NCBI GenBank assembly: GCA_944739405.2
Contig: OX123187.2
Coordinates: 38,172,394 to 38,236,393, forward strand
DNA length: 64,000 nucleotides
Reading direction: 5' to 3'
From: Euclidia mi
Taxonomy: Eukaryota; Arthropoda; Insecta; Lepidoptera; Erebidae
This document shows, in pieces, positions 10,645-21,394 of the stretch (position 1 is the first letter of the stretch; each line of letters starts with the position of its first letter). Below the pieces are notes generated by a model. It saw nothing but the letters and a program-made list of their open reading frames with translations. It had not been told where the DNA came from and made no database searches. Position numbers and translations under genes: made by a program.

Positions 10645-10856
10645 CTAGATGAGCCCACGGTTACACCCGCGTTATTTAAGGCTTCTGCTCTGCTCCCGTG
10701 GCTTTTAGCGTGATGTTATGTAGCTTATAGCCTTCCTCGATAAATGGGCTATCTAACACCGCAAGAATTTTTCAAATCGGACCAGTAGTTCCTGAGATTA
10801 GCGCGTTCAACCAAACAAATAAACAAACGCTTCAGCTTTATTATATTAGTATAAGA
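10645..10856 (-). mobile_element. Helitron type 2, uninterrupted (duplicon B)
   Basis: On the minus strand it runs from TCTTATACTAATATAATAAA to the GC-rich 3' part (CGCGGGTGTAACC-like hairpin region) and terminal CTAG. It is 212 bp and is the intact partner of the LINE-split copy at 5306-7160. Confidence 0.85.
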
Positions 10857-10899
10857 TTTGTCGAGCGGAACTGCGGCCGAAGTCTAGTAACTTCTATAA

Positions 10900-11105
10900 T
10901 CTTAATATATAAAATCCTTGCGTTTCTGACTGACTGACAGACACGCTACAGCCGAAACTATTGGGCGCAGGAAGCTGAAATTTGGCATGTATGTTCCTTG
11001 GGGACCGTAGGGGTGCACTAAGAAGGGATTTCCCGAAATTCCCACGGGATCGGCCACAACGGGTAAATTAAAAAAAATGCAGGCGTAGCTGCTGGCGTCC
11101 TGTAG
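10900..11105 (+). mobile_element. Helitron type 1, second precise insertion in duplicon B
   Basis: It starts TCTTAATATATAAAATCC and ends GGCGTCCTGTAG, a variant of the usual CTAG end. Duplicon A has the empty site CTTCTATAATATAATCGAG near 7195, which again places the insertion between A and T. Confidence 0.87.
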
Positions 11106-11482
11106 TATATTATTATCGAGAGGGGGTTTGATACAATCATGCTTTCTTCATGAAGAGCTTTTGCATGGGCACGTAGCTGCGTAGGTATACTTATATGTTT
11201 ATTTCGATAAGCTTAGTAATTATAGATTGTGATTTATACAGAAAAGTTTTGATCCGATGTTTGTCTTAGCAAACTAATTCCGCCTCTTGGGAAATTCACA
11301 GAAGAGAGCTACTTCTAACTAATAAGCACATTTATTACATAACGTTATCAAATAGTAGATAATCAAGGAAAGCTTTAATGGTTATCATACATCCTATCTT
11401 ATAGAATTAATAAGTTTCGCGTAGCCCTGTGAAACATCTCACTTTAAAAATATATATTTTTGCTTGACCATAGGTATACGTT

Positions 11483-13829
11483 TAGATTATTAGTTGTTTT
11501 GAGCAGGTTTTGGATTATAATATCTACCTGAATTAACAATGATCACCAGAACGTCAAAAATTATGAATACTAAACTTAGGCTTTTAATTAAGTGGAAATG
11601 GTTGACAATAGAAAATTCCCGTATTTTAAATTGTTTTCGAATAAATATGTGAGTATGTCTTGGAATTTTATTACATCCATTAATTATATTTATGTGCAAA
11701 GGTTAACACAAAAATATTGTTCACAAAGTAGACGCTTGAGTGCATTGGAGTATAAAACTTTAAAATTTTCATCAACCAATCATGAACATAGAAGGTCAGG
11801 ATAGTAACTATTAAATGCAATCACGTACATGTAGGTACTGATTGCTAGTGCTGCTATGTTTTCTTGAACTGTTGACATTTAAACCGTACCCGCTCTTACT
11901 TATATTGTTAGTAGAAAACTGGCCAAAATTGCAAGCTTTGTAGTATGACGTAAAAGTGTGCATTGCATATGAAATTTTAACTATTACTATGTGAATACAC
12001 ATTGTGTAGGTAGATAGAATTTTAGCCAGTAACCATTTTCAAAACCGTGATAACTTGTATATGATTACTTTGTTTATATACCATGCTATAGCAGTGGACT
12101 ATGAAACTTTAATTCTCTGATACCACGACACCTATCAGAGAATTAAAAAGCTGAAGATTTGAAAGGTCAATGTGTGAGAATGACATATGATCAGAATATG
12201 GTTCTAAAAAACATAATATAATACAACTGCACAATAGGCAAACGTGTCGTTATTTTTAGACGAAATCTTTTCTTTGTGCTGCGAATGTTTCCAAACTAAA
12301 ACTGTAACTACGCTGCCTGAACGGGGACGGAAGCTTTAGTGAACCGAAGTTGTGGTCTGTACCACAGAACCCCGAGCTGTAATCTTTGGACATGTTTTGA
12401 TATGATTCAAAGATTTAATCTGATACATTTCCGTCGCTTTGTTTTATTATTATAATCTTAAACATTCTAGTGGTAAACCAACAGAGAGCGAGACATTGCT
12501 GCGAGAAGTAATGATACGAATGAACCGAGTATTTTTTACGAGTATTTTTATTTTTACCTTAAAATGATGTCCGTGTCCTTGTTTATTCAAATTAACATTT
12601 GTTGATACTTAGTAGTTTGGTTTACTTAGCTCACAAATGGCATGAATGGTGCCCTTAAGGGTGCTGTGTGAACTACTACTATTAACTATTAACGTTTGTT
12701 GTTTGATGTATGAGTACTACCTAATTCTTTGGTGTGTGCAGGTGTGCACGTTGGTCATGCATACTGGCTTTGTATAGTCTGTGTTCGGAATAGTTCAAAA
12801 GCCAGCTGACGAGAGGTTCTAAGAGTGAAGCTAACGAAGTACTCACCACCTTCTCCTCAACGATTTCATTGTTGTTATTGTTGCTCCCATATTTTAAGGC
12901 ACCGTTTTCCATGACCACAACTGATCGTCGTGTATTTAACAATATGTTTAACACTATGCGTCCTCATTTACTTAATATACATTTCCCTAGTAGATATATG
13001 TTCAATGATATTTTTGTGTTCATTGTTCTTAAATTTGTAATATTGCTTAACTAATAGATACGTTTTTATTCGATTTTATTGATTTGTTTATGCAACTGTC
13101 ACCGCACCTGAAATTCATATTAATCGTTAATTACAATACAAAGATACTCATTGTGTAATATTTATGAAAACGGTTTAGTAATAAGATTTTTATCCAACAT
13201 TATTAGACTAGCACTGCAATTAGATAAGGAAGTATTTGAAAGGACCTCATTAAACAAATTTGTTTTTATTAGGAAAACAACACAGATTAAAAGATTAGGA
13301 TTGTAATATTTTTGTTATACTATGAAAGCTGTAAGGTAATTTGTTAAATGATTGTAGGCAGCTAATAATTATTAGGTGTTAAAGATTAAGTGGATTTTAA
13401 TTGGATGTCGGTACCCTATTGTTAGCTCGTTTGACCGTTACGTATGAACTGTGTTTTTCTTCAAGGTTTTTTACCATCTGCATAACTACTCTTATTCTTT
13501 TGAATAATACGCCAGACTGAATTAATTACAGACGTTACATAATTGAACTGATATTTAATATGACATCGGTTGCTACGTTACTTTTCTATGTAAACACATT
13601 TCTTTGTTCGCCAAATCACTTCGATACAATTTCATACAGCGGTTTTTATAGTGCCTCTTAACAGTTCGACCATACTCCACTGTAAGTTTATAATTCAATT
13701 ATAGTCTTAAAACTCCACTGATGAACATTCACTTTAGTAAAAGTTTTAGCTTCGGTATGTATAAATATTATATATCCGTTGTATGTATTATATTGAAAGG
13801 CACGATTGCATTAGGACACGTGATATATA
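11483..13829. other. Anonymous AT-rich DNA
   Basis: I see no domain-bearing reading frame. The only clear structure is the hairpin at 12108-12147. The interval could be intergenic or intronic. Confidence 0.4.
12108..12147. repeat. Perfect 15-bp hairpin with 10-nt loop
   Basis: TTTAATTCTCTGATA (12108-12122) pairs with TATCAGAGAATTAAA (12133-12147) around CCACGACACC. Both strands would form it. Confidence 0.75.
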
Positions 13830-13849
13830 GTGATGCGTATATGCAGTTT

Positions 13850-14100
13850 GTTAAGATCGTGTCGTCGGTTGATCGCGGTGCAGGTCGTCGGCGGGTCGGC
13901 GGGTCGGCGACGCTACGAGCAGGCGAGCGCGGGCGGGCGACTCGCGGGTCGCGTCATACTGCGGAGGGTTTGTGGCGCGCGCGGCACCCTGTCCCGCCGC
14001 CGCCGCCGCCTCGACCCGCATACCCGCACTGTGCCGCTCGCCATCGCACACCATCACACACCACCATGCCACCCGGCCCCCAGCGCCGACCACCGACCAT
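13850..14100. promoter_or_regulatory. GC-rich island, possible promoter or untranslated exon
   Basis: A sharply bounded GC-rich block (GTCGGCGGGTCGGCGGGTCG, GCCGCCGCCGCCGCC) sits in AT-rich surroundings. Several frames are open through it, but the translations are low-complexity Arg/Ala/Pro/Gly, so I do not call a protein. It could be a promoter-proximal first exon of a gene not otherwise visible, or a GC-rich transposon fragment. Confidence 0.35.
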
Positions 14101-14129
14101 CAGCGATACGCACCATCGTTTATTATTGA

Positions 14130-16260
14130 CAGACGACCTTGCCCCACATTATATTTTCTCCACTAAAAGGATTTATTAGGTCAATGATGGTCGGATGTTG
14201 TACATTTGTGTTAAATGGAAAACAATGACTGGCTTGATTGACTGCGTTTAATATAGTCTACGAAAATCTCACCTGTATACTACTTCTTGAAATTTTCTTA
14301 TCCAAAGTTGACGACCTGCGGACAATAGATACAGCGATTTTCTTTATGTAGAAGAAGTAAGTTTTAGAGGCCAAAATAAAACATGTTTGTAAAAAAATAT
14401 TGTTATAAAAGTTGTTTACGAATATTTTATATCAAACAGAGTAGTCGTATAATACATAGATATGCTCGTATGAAACAATCATATGAAGGTTCCGCGAAGA
14501 GGCATTACCATGTATCAATCAAAGTTGTTTGTCAAACAAAACACGTATCAATCAATATCGACGTGAACGCTCCCAGGTCACTTGAAAGTTAATCTATCTC
14601 TCAAGAACACATGCGAGTAGTAGTACTGGTAGTATAAGTAGTTCAAGTTTGAGCAAATCAGATTTCAGTGTAAGTTTGTAGAATGAAGGACATTTTCAAG
14701 TTATCTTAAGCCATGGCGAACAAAAGGCATGGCTGCTTATATAACATAAAGGTGGTTGTTTTTTATGAATAAATTAGCAAACTTTTCCAAGTAATGTACC
14801 AGCAACGAACTCTCATAGAAGGTATTACGTGGAAGCACTTATAGTGTTTATAGCAAGGGATCAGTGTTGCTAAACGATGAGTCTCAGATCCGATTAAAAA
14901 AACGGGCGCGTTACACTGCTTATTAGATTACCCTACTGCGTGGTGTATTTCTTCCGATGATAAGAAATACATAAGTGCATCACTGTCGGGCTGTACTGGC
15001 TGTATAAGTGGATTTATTATTTGTGCACTCGCTTGCTAGTGTATGCTTGTAGTATCGGTACCTCGTTAGTTGCATGACATCCACTATGAGCGAAATGATG
15101 TTCTGACATCCCTCAAAGATGACCATAATCATGTTTATTTGATCATTATACTATGACGATATTATTTAAATACACAAATAATTAGACAAAAAGAGTATAA
15201 AAACATAATTTTGCAAACTGTATTAAGCTAAGCATCAGAAGTCTTTAGATTTGTGATTTTGCTATAAGTTTTTGATAATATTTTCTTATTCATAAGAATA
15301 TACTTGTGTGGCGAACGTAACTTTTATCGATCAGCAAGCCAATTGTCATCTTTATGGTTATTATTTTAATTAAAACAAATGACTTGGTAGATTTGCTACA
15401 AGGCCAGCTACTGAGTCCGCTACCTATATGAACTGTAACTGAAGACATAATTATTTATTTAAAATACAGCCCGACATTCGAGCTTTGGTTCACATGAACT
15501 AGATGAATAACATTAAATTTATATTGCAGCTTATATTCAGTTCAAATTTTATGAAAATCTGTGCAGAAGTTTTGGCATAGAGTAACAAGCTGCAAATACA
15601 CTTTCAAATTTATGATATTACTTGAGCGTCCCGGCTAACGGAGGCTCAGCATACTCGCTTTTCATTCGTTTGAGGTATTGGATCTGCAAATATAACACTG
15701 TCGGTAGGCACATGCTTTTCAGCGCATTACCATTTGATTGTGGATATTTCTATTTGTTCATGGTATTTTTATTATTTGCGAAACTGAAGGCACTACGATT
15801 TATATTACTCTGTCATCTAACAGTCAAATCGTTAAAGCTAAGCCGCTATTTGAGCCAATAGCATAATCTACCAACAGATCTATAACACTGCGTAGCATTG
15901 TGTACAAGCCATTCGCTACAATGTTCTACGAGCCTACAGGATACCGCGCCATGGCCGGGCCGTATTGAATATTCGGCGTAGAAGCGCTACAGTAAATTAT
16001 GAAACAGCCGGGGCAGTTGTTGTACGGGAACTGGCATTATGAATGCCATATTATTGCATTGCGTGTATTATAAAACGATTAGTGGAACATGAAATAATTT
16101 GATATACCTAGGTATATGTTACTGTAAAAGCCTGAAGTGCAGTAAATCTTAAGATGTCCCAGTAAATCCAAAAGTCATTATTTTCAACAGCTGTTAGTAA
16201 GGTTAGGTAAGACTGTAACTCAAGTATGTAACTAGGTTATTTTTGGTCCTCTTGTGACGG
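14130..16260. other. Unannotated AT-rich interval
   Basis: Nothing convincing was found: the short open frames lack domains or codon character, and no repeat structure stood out. Confidence 0.4.
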
Positions 16261-16274
16261 TTAACCCTAAAACA

Positions 16275-16297
16275 GGAGCCCTGCGTAGCAGGGCTCC
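16275..16297. repeat. Conserved GGAGCCCT hairpin, copy 1
   Basis: GGAGCCCTGC and GCAGGGCTCC form a perfect 10-bp stem around GTA, followed by GTCAACTTAGT. A second copy at 54572-54591 has the same stem and a similar right flank (GTCTACCTTAGT). A degenerate third copy near 20150-20182 (TCCTGCAAAGCAGGGTTCCG) was hit by a retroposon. Confidence 0.7.
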
Positions 16298-16379
16298 GTC
16301 AACTTAGTATCTATTTTTACTGGACTAGGATTTACTGGGAAATCTTAAGATTTACCGTACTTCGGGATTTTACAGCAAC

Positions 16380-16557
16380 ATATACATTTTATAAAATGCA
16401 GTCCCGTTTTCGTCCTGTCTGTCTGTACATATATATACGCGATAAACTCAACGCTACCTATCGGATTTTTGTACGGTTTTCACCAATAGATGGTGTGTTT
16501 CCTAAATAAGGTTTTGGGTATATAAATGACGTAGGCAAAGTCACGGACGAAATCTAG
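16380..16557 (+). mobile_element. Helitron-like relic ending in CTAG
   Basis: TACCTATCGGATTTTTGTAC, CAATAGATGGTGTGTTTCCT and GGTTTTGGGTATATAAATGA match the relic at 5160-5305. The end is CGAAATCTAG followed by T, as in Helitrons. Confidence 0.5.
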
Positions 16558-16597
16558 TAAGTATTATAATACTCTTATCATTAAAATGACAGTTGAC

Positions 16598-16760
16598 TGC
16601 CATCTGGCGTAATGGTTTAATGGCCATCACGTGAACCTCGCCGTTTAGCATTGCGCCGAGAGTTGTGGGTTTGATCTCTACACGGGAAAACTGTCTGTGT
16701 GATCCACAATTCCGAGTCCGAGTATTCTTGTGTCCGATGATCAAATGTTTGCAGAGTGAC
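16598..16760 (+). repeat. tRNA-like SINE fragment
   Basis: CTGGCGTAATGGTTTAATGG (A-box region) is followed by GTTGTGGGTTTGATCTCTAC (B box). Similar heads lie at 59405-59480 and 63125-63200. The hAT element is inserted just downstream. Confidence 0.55.
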
Positions 16761-17123
16761 CCACGACCATAGCTGGGCATTAACTCGTTAATCCGTTCAT
16801 CGTTAATTAACGAAGCTAACATTTCCACTAACAGATTAACTTTTAAGTTAACTTAAAAAAATGTTAACGGACTTGTTAACTTCCGTTATTTTTTTCCAAG
16901 TTCGTTAATCCGTTACCTACAATTTACCGAAATAAAACTATATTTCTTGCCGGCGCCTGTGAGTGAGAAAAGTATACCTACCGCGTAGAAATTTAATTCA
17001 TGTTACATGAGAGTCATTCGTTTGTTTAGCGTTCGGCGTTTAGAGTAACGAGTGTTTTGTTTGTTAAATATACAAATACTGCGTACTTTTAAGATTTTAT
17101 AGACCGTTTATAGTTATAGTTTT

Positions 17124-17390
17124 GACTGCCTCGTTGGTCTCGTGGCATAAATGTGCGCGTGGGATTGGGAGATCTCGGGTTCGATGGCACAGTGTTATTG
17201 GGTTAATCCGTTAGGAAATTCTCAGTAGCAGCACGGAGTCAGGTAATGTGCCCGTGGTAGGTGCAATGTGGTAGGTTCGCCCCCTATTACGTGGGACTAA
17301 AATATATCTGGCGAAAAGTGGGTGTAGTAATACATCTCTGCCTACCGCTTCGGGGATATAGGCGTGAGACTATGTATGTATGTATTTATG
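17124..17390 (+). mobile_element. tRNA-derived SINE (family 1) inside the hAT element
   Basis: It starts GACTGCCTCGTTGGTCTCGT, passes a degenerate B box (GGGTTCGATGGC) and ends at GGCGTGAGACTATGTATG with a TATG tail. The hairpin before the tail is mutated (CCGCTTCGGGG). Confidence 0.8.
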
Positions 17391-17461
17391 TTATAGTTTA
17401 CGTCTTTGCAGTGTGTATATTAAACATTGTATTATGTATGTGTGCAAATTAAAACCATAAG

Positions 17462-17737
17462 TTGCAGTCGGATTCCAGTTCCACTACAGACGAAAATCCG
17501 CGGCCACACTTGAGTGATTCTGTTAATATTGTATCCATGATAGACATGAAATCAAAAGACTTGTTCGACGCTGCGGCATTTCTCGGTGAACAGATATTCA
17601 TAAATCTGTTTAATAAATATAATAATGCTATACCCTCAAGCGCTGCAGTTGAACGTATTTTTTCTACGGGCAAAGATTTAGGCGAAAACTTCAACGTATT
17701 AATGTTCATGAAGGGCCAAATTATACCGGATGACTAA
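17462..17737 (+). pseudogene. hAT transposase C-terminal dimerisation region (fragment)
   Basis: The frame contains NAIPSSAAVERIFSTGKD and then ENFNVLMFMKG, the conserved core of the hAT C-terminal dimerisation domain. In the family this region mediates transposase multimerisation. The DDE catalytic core and BED zinc finger are absent. The frame opens directly after the embedded SINE's AT-rich flank and ends in a natural stop after IIPDD. About 20 residues that normally separate the two motifs appear shortened, so this copy has probably suffered an internal deletion too. Confidence 0.88.
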
Positions 17738-18059
17738 CTTATATACTCTAGAAATACACGTCGTTTTTTTTTGTTCCTAATCTGTTAATTCCCAGAATCC
17801 AAACTAACAGTTCTTCTATGTAGATCTTTACAGCAGCGATATAAAAAAGCATGTTTACCATGTGTTAACGGATTAACGATTAACGTTAACTTGCGTTAAA
17901 TTGTTCCAAAAGTAGCGCTTTAACGTTTAACGGGGTTAACTTTTTTAGTAACGGATTAGCGATTAACGAAGTAAATTATTTGATTAACGGTGCCCAACTA
18001 TGCCCACGACGCAGGATTTAGTTGCGGACGTTGTCGTTATACAATGAAACTAAAGGATG

Positions 18060-18300
18060 CCTGTAGCTACGCCCCCCCATTATTCGTTTCTGCCAGGACC
18101 CGTGAAAGTTTCGAGAAATTTCTTTTTATTCGGTCTTACGGTATTACGGTCCCCAAGGAACAAACATGCTAAATTTCAACTGCCTGCGCCTCGCAGTTTT
18201 CAGGAGCATTAGGAAGTGTAGAGAAGCACTAAGAGAGGATTTTTGGAAATTCCCACCTTAAGCGGGTAAAATAGTTCCACGGGGGCGAAGCCAAGTACGA
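18060..18300 (-). mobile_element. Diverged Helitron type 1 relic
   Basis: CTTACGGTATTACGGTCCCC, AAGGAACAAACATGC and GGAAATTCCCACC recall the middle of the type 1 Helitrons (compare 40440-40520), but the termini are not recognisable. Confidence 0.4.
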
Positions 18301-18307
18301 AGTATAA

Positions 18308-20067
18308 TCTATACTAATATAATAAAGCGGAAGAGTTTGTTTGTTTGTTTGTTTGTTTGAACGCGCTAATCTCAGGAACTACCGGTCGGATCTGAAAAAT
18401 TATTTTTGTATACGATAGCCCAGTTATTCCGGAAGGCTATAGGCTATATAACATAACGCTTCGACCCTTTGGGGCCGGGCAAATGGCGAACGGGAAATAA
18501 AAAATGGCGGATGAGAAAATTTTAAATATCAATATGGGTATCGCCTTCGATATTTTAAGGGGTGGAGAATCGAAATACAACATCTATTTCGTGATCAAAG
18601 ATGGCGAATGGGCAATCAAAGATGGCGGATGGGAAAATTGAAAAAAATCAATATTGGTATCGTCTCCGATGTTTAAAGGGATGGGGAATCCAAATACAAC
18701 ATCTATTTCGTGATTCAAGATGGCGGATGGGAAATCAAAAATAGCGGATGGGAAAATTTTTAAAAATCAATATGGGTATCGTCTCTGATGATTTAAGGGA
18801 TGGTGAATCTAAATACAACATCCATTTCGTGATCAAAGATGGCGGACGGGATTTTTAAGTCGATATGGGTATCGTCTCCGATATTTTAAGGAATGGGGAA
18901 TTCAAAAACACCATCTATTTCGTGATCAAAGATGGCGGCTGGAATTTTTTTTTTAAATCAATATGGGTATCGTCTCCGATGTTTAAAGGGATGGGGAATT
19001 CAAAAACACCATCTATTTCGTGATCAAAGATGGCGGATGGGAAAATAAAAAAAAAACAATATTGGTATCGTCTCCGATGTTTAAAGGGATGGGGAATCCA
19101 AATACAACATCTATTTCGTGATTCAAGATGGCGGATGGGAAATCAAAAATGGCGGATGGGAAAAATTTTAAAAATCAATATGGGTATCGTCTCTGATGAT
19201 TTAAGGGATGGTGAATCCAAATACGACATCTATTTCGTGATCAAAGATGGCGGATAGGAAATCAAAGATGGCGGACGGGATTTTTTTTAAAGTCGATATG
19301 GGTATCGTCGCCGATATTTAAAGGGATGGGGAATCCAAATCCGACATCTATTTCGCGATCAAAGATGGCGGATGAGAAATCAAAGATGGCGGATGAGAAA
19401 GTTTTAAAAAATCAATATGGTTATCGTCTCCGATGTTTTAAGGGGTGGCGAATCTAAATACAACATCTATTTCGTGATCAAAGATGGCGGATAGGAAATC
19501 AAAGATGGCGGACGGGATTTTTTAAAGTCGATATGGGTATCGTCTCCGATATTTTAAGGATTGGGGAATTCAAAAACACCATCTATTTCGTGATCAAAGA
19601 TGGCGTATGGGATTTTTTTTAAATCAATATGGGTATCATCTTCGATGTTTGAAGGGATGGGGAATCCAAATACAACATCTATTTTGTGATTCAAGATGGC
19701 AGATGGGAAATCAAAGATGGCGGATGGGCAAAATTTAAAATATCAATATGGGTATCGTCTCTGATGATTTAAGGGATGGTGAAACCAAATACAACATCTA
19801 TTTCGTGATCAAAGATGGCGGATAGGAAATCAAAGATGGCGGACGGGAGTTTTTTTAAGTCGATATGGGTATCGTCTCCGATATTTTAAGGAATGGGGAA
19901 TTCAATATTATATAAAAATGTATGTTTGTTTTTGCATCATTTATAGACCCTGGAATGATAAGAGATTAAGCGCTAAGTCAATGGTAACTTTGGAAAAGGG
20001 GCTTGGAAAAAAGGTAATTAAATTAAAACTCTTAAAAAGGCGGTACGGAGTTTGCTGGGTCAGCTAG
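18308..20067 (+). mobile_element. Helitron carrying a satellite array
   Basis: The 5' end TCTATACTAATATAATAAAG and the following GTTTGTTTGTTTG and GAACGCGCTAATCTCAGGAA match Helitron type 2 (44048-44271). The 3' end GTTTGCTGGGTCAGCTAG is followed by T. Between them lies a tandem array (18485-19905). The 3' ~150 bp (TTATAGACCCTGGAATGATA to CTAG) recur at the end of the second satellite Helitron (28184-28187). There is no coding capacity. Confidence 0.8.
18485..19905. repeat. Minisatellite of ~95/~119-bp units
   Basis: About thirteen units carry AAAGATGGCGGATGGGAAA, TCAATATGGGTATCGTCTCC and CAACATCTATTTCGTGATCA. Intervals between TATGGGTATCG anchors alternate between roughly 93-98 and 117-121 bp. 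The difference corresponds to one or two copies of a ~24-bp GATGGCGG sub-repeat. Open frames inside are repeat artefacts. Confidence 0.88.
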
Positions 20068-20182
20068 TTTAATATAATATTGTAATGTCTCGTCCGCCCT
20101 GTAACTCAATAGGTTATGTTATGTTTTCTTATGACCTTACGCCTAAAACAACGTGTCCTGCAAAGCAGGGTTCCGTTAACTT

Positions 20183-20806
20183 CCCCCCGTGGGATCTCCA
20201 CCTTGTCGTGATGGGAAGCTCAGTAACCGTGGGCACCCACGGTGAAGCTAAGCGAGATCCCGGGAGTGGACGCTCCGCGTTGGCTTGATGGAGGCCTGCG
20301 CAGGATGCGTCCAAAGGTGTCAGTGTTGCGTTGCCGCGCGCCCTATCTCCCGCGACCAAATGGGGGCGCACCATTTATTGCGTCGCGGTGGGGCCGTAGA
20401 GGAAGAGGAGATGCGGTGTAATCACGTTGCCGTCCTCCCTATCCTCTGCGGCCGATTTAGTGCCTGCGGACGGCGCGCGCTGGGGCTGCTCCCCGTCCGC
20501 CAAAAGGCAAGGTCCAAGGTCCAAGTCATAATGAGACGGGGCCTGTCAACACCAACGGCGGGCCAATCCCTGGCGGTGTCACGGAGAAGTATGCTATCTG
20601 CGAATCGCGTGACCCCCGCCACTACACGGGATCCGTAGAGACACCGCGGTGGTTTTAGTGGGTATGCCCCGAACGCCTTTAGGGGAGAGCCTCCACACAC
20701 CTCCTCCGCCAGTCCCAAGCCCGGTCGATCACACACTGGCCGGGTTGCCGTCGAGTTGAGATGGCTCATAAGGAGATTTTCCACCGTAGTCAAACAAAAA
20801 AAAAAA
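20183..20806 (+). mobile_element. 0.6-kb poly-A retroposon with 15-bp target duplication
   Basis: It starts CCCCCCGTGGGATCTCCACC and ends in a pure A run. The duplication GGGTTCCGTTAACTT (20168-20182) and GGGTTGCGTTAACTT (20807-20821) flanks it. The first ~270 bp match the elements at 25876-26469 and 39703-40311 (read on their minus strand), but the 3' half is different. It was inserted into a copy of the GGAGCCCT hairpin repeat. Confidence 0.85.
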
Positions 20807-20969
20807 GGGTTGCGTTAACTTATTAAAAGAGCATTGTACATATCGAGCGCACACAAAAACCCAAAGGGATAGCGACATTCCACGGACCAGTTTAGACCAG
20901 TATTCGTTTATTTGAGGGTACTGATCTCTCCAAAACGTGGTTGGCAAGGCACAGGACAAGTTAAAATCA

Positions 20970-21320
20970 ACTAGGTATTTAGTATGCACATGACTTCGAA
21001 AAGTCAGTGGTGCGTACCGTGGATTCGAATCGTTATCCTCTACATGACAGTCTGTTGATATCTCCTCGAGGCTTTCACTGCCTATTCATCATCAGCCCTA
21101 TATGCTGTCCCACTACCGGGTACGGGTCTCTTCTCACCATGAGAAGGGTAAGGCCAAAGTCCACCACGCTGGCCAAATTCAGGTTGGCAGGCTTCACATG
21201 TCTTTCGAGAACATTATGGAGAATATTTCCTCACGATGTTTTCCTTCACCGATAAGCAAGCGATCATTAACAATTTAATACGCACTTAACTTCAAAAAGT
21301 CATTGGTGCAAAATATATGC
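20970..21320 (-). mobile_element. SINE family 2 copy, degenerate
   Basis: It carries CGTGGATTCGAATCG (B-box complement), CATCATCAGCCC, CATGAGAAGGGTAAGGCCA and CCTCACGATGTTTTCCTTCA. The block order is disturbed: the head precedes the tail, and a second body end follows at 21230-21310, so two copies probably overlap. Confidence 0.6.
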
Positions 21321-21394
21321 ATGGTGGTACAAAATATTTATTTGCAGAAATGTGGTACTTGAGGATGTCTCTACGGGTTGAGATCATATTAGCA

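Larger units (their letters stand above)
7706..11482. repeat. Segmental duplicon copy B
   Basis: This is the direct-repeat partner of 2041-7613. Relative to A it has two additional ~180-bp repeat units (7725-8262) and two Helitrons (9419-9620 and 10900-11105). It lacks the LINE and the 0.9-kb block. The distal end is the AAAAATATATATTTTTGCTTGACCAT region, which matches A near 7580-7610. Confidence 0.88.
16768..18002. mobile_element. hAT-family DNA transposon with 8-bp target duplication
   Basis: The 12-bp terminal inverted repeats are CATAGCTGGGCA (16768-16779) and TGCCCAACTATG (17991-18002), with one mismatch. The 8-bp direct repeat CCCACGAC flanks them (16760-16767 and 18003-18010); this length is characteristic of hAT transposons. 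Sub-terminal zones are full of GTTAACGGATTAACG-type motifs, possible transposase sites. Inside are a SINE (17124-17390) and the C-terminal end of a hAT transposase (17462-17737). Most of the transposase is missing, so the element is non-autonomous. Confidence 0.9.

Noticed and set aside
13721..14179. 152-codon frame through the GC island
   Set aside because: Several overlapping frames on both strands are equally open and give low-complexity products; no domain is visible.
18490..19900. Open frames of 60-75 codons such as the one at 19030-19257
   Set aside because: They are produced by the minisatellite itself (MADGK..., repeated in phase) and recur at 27600-27827.
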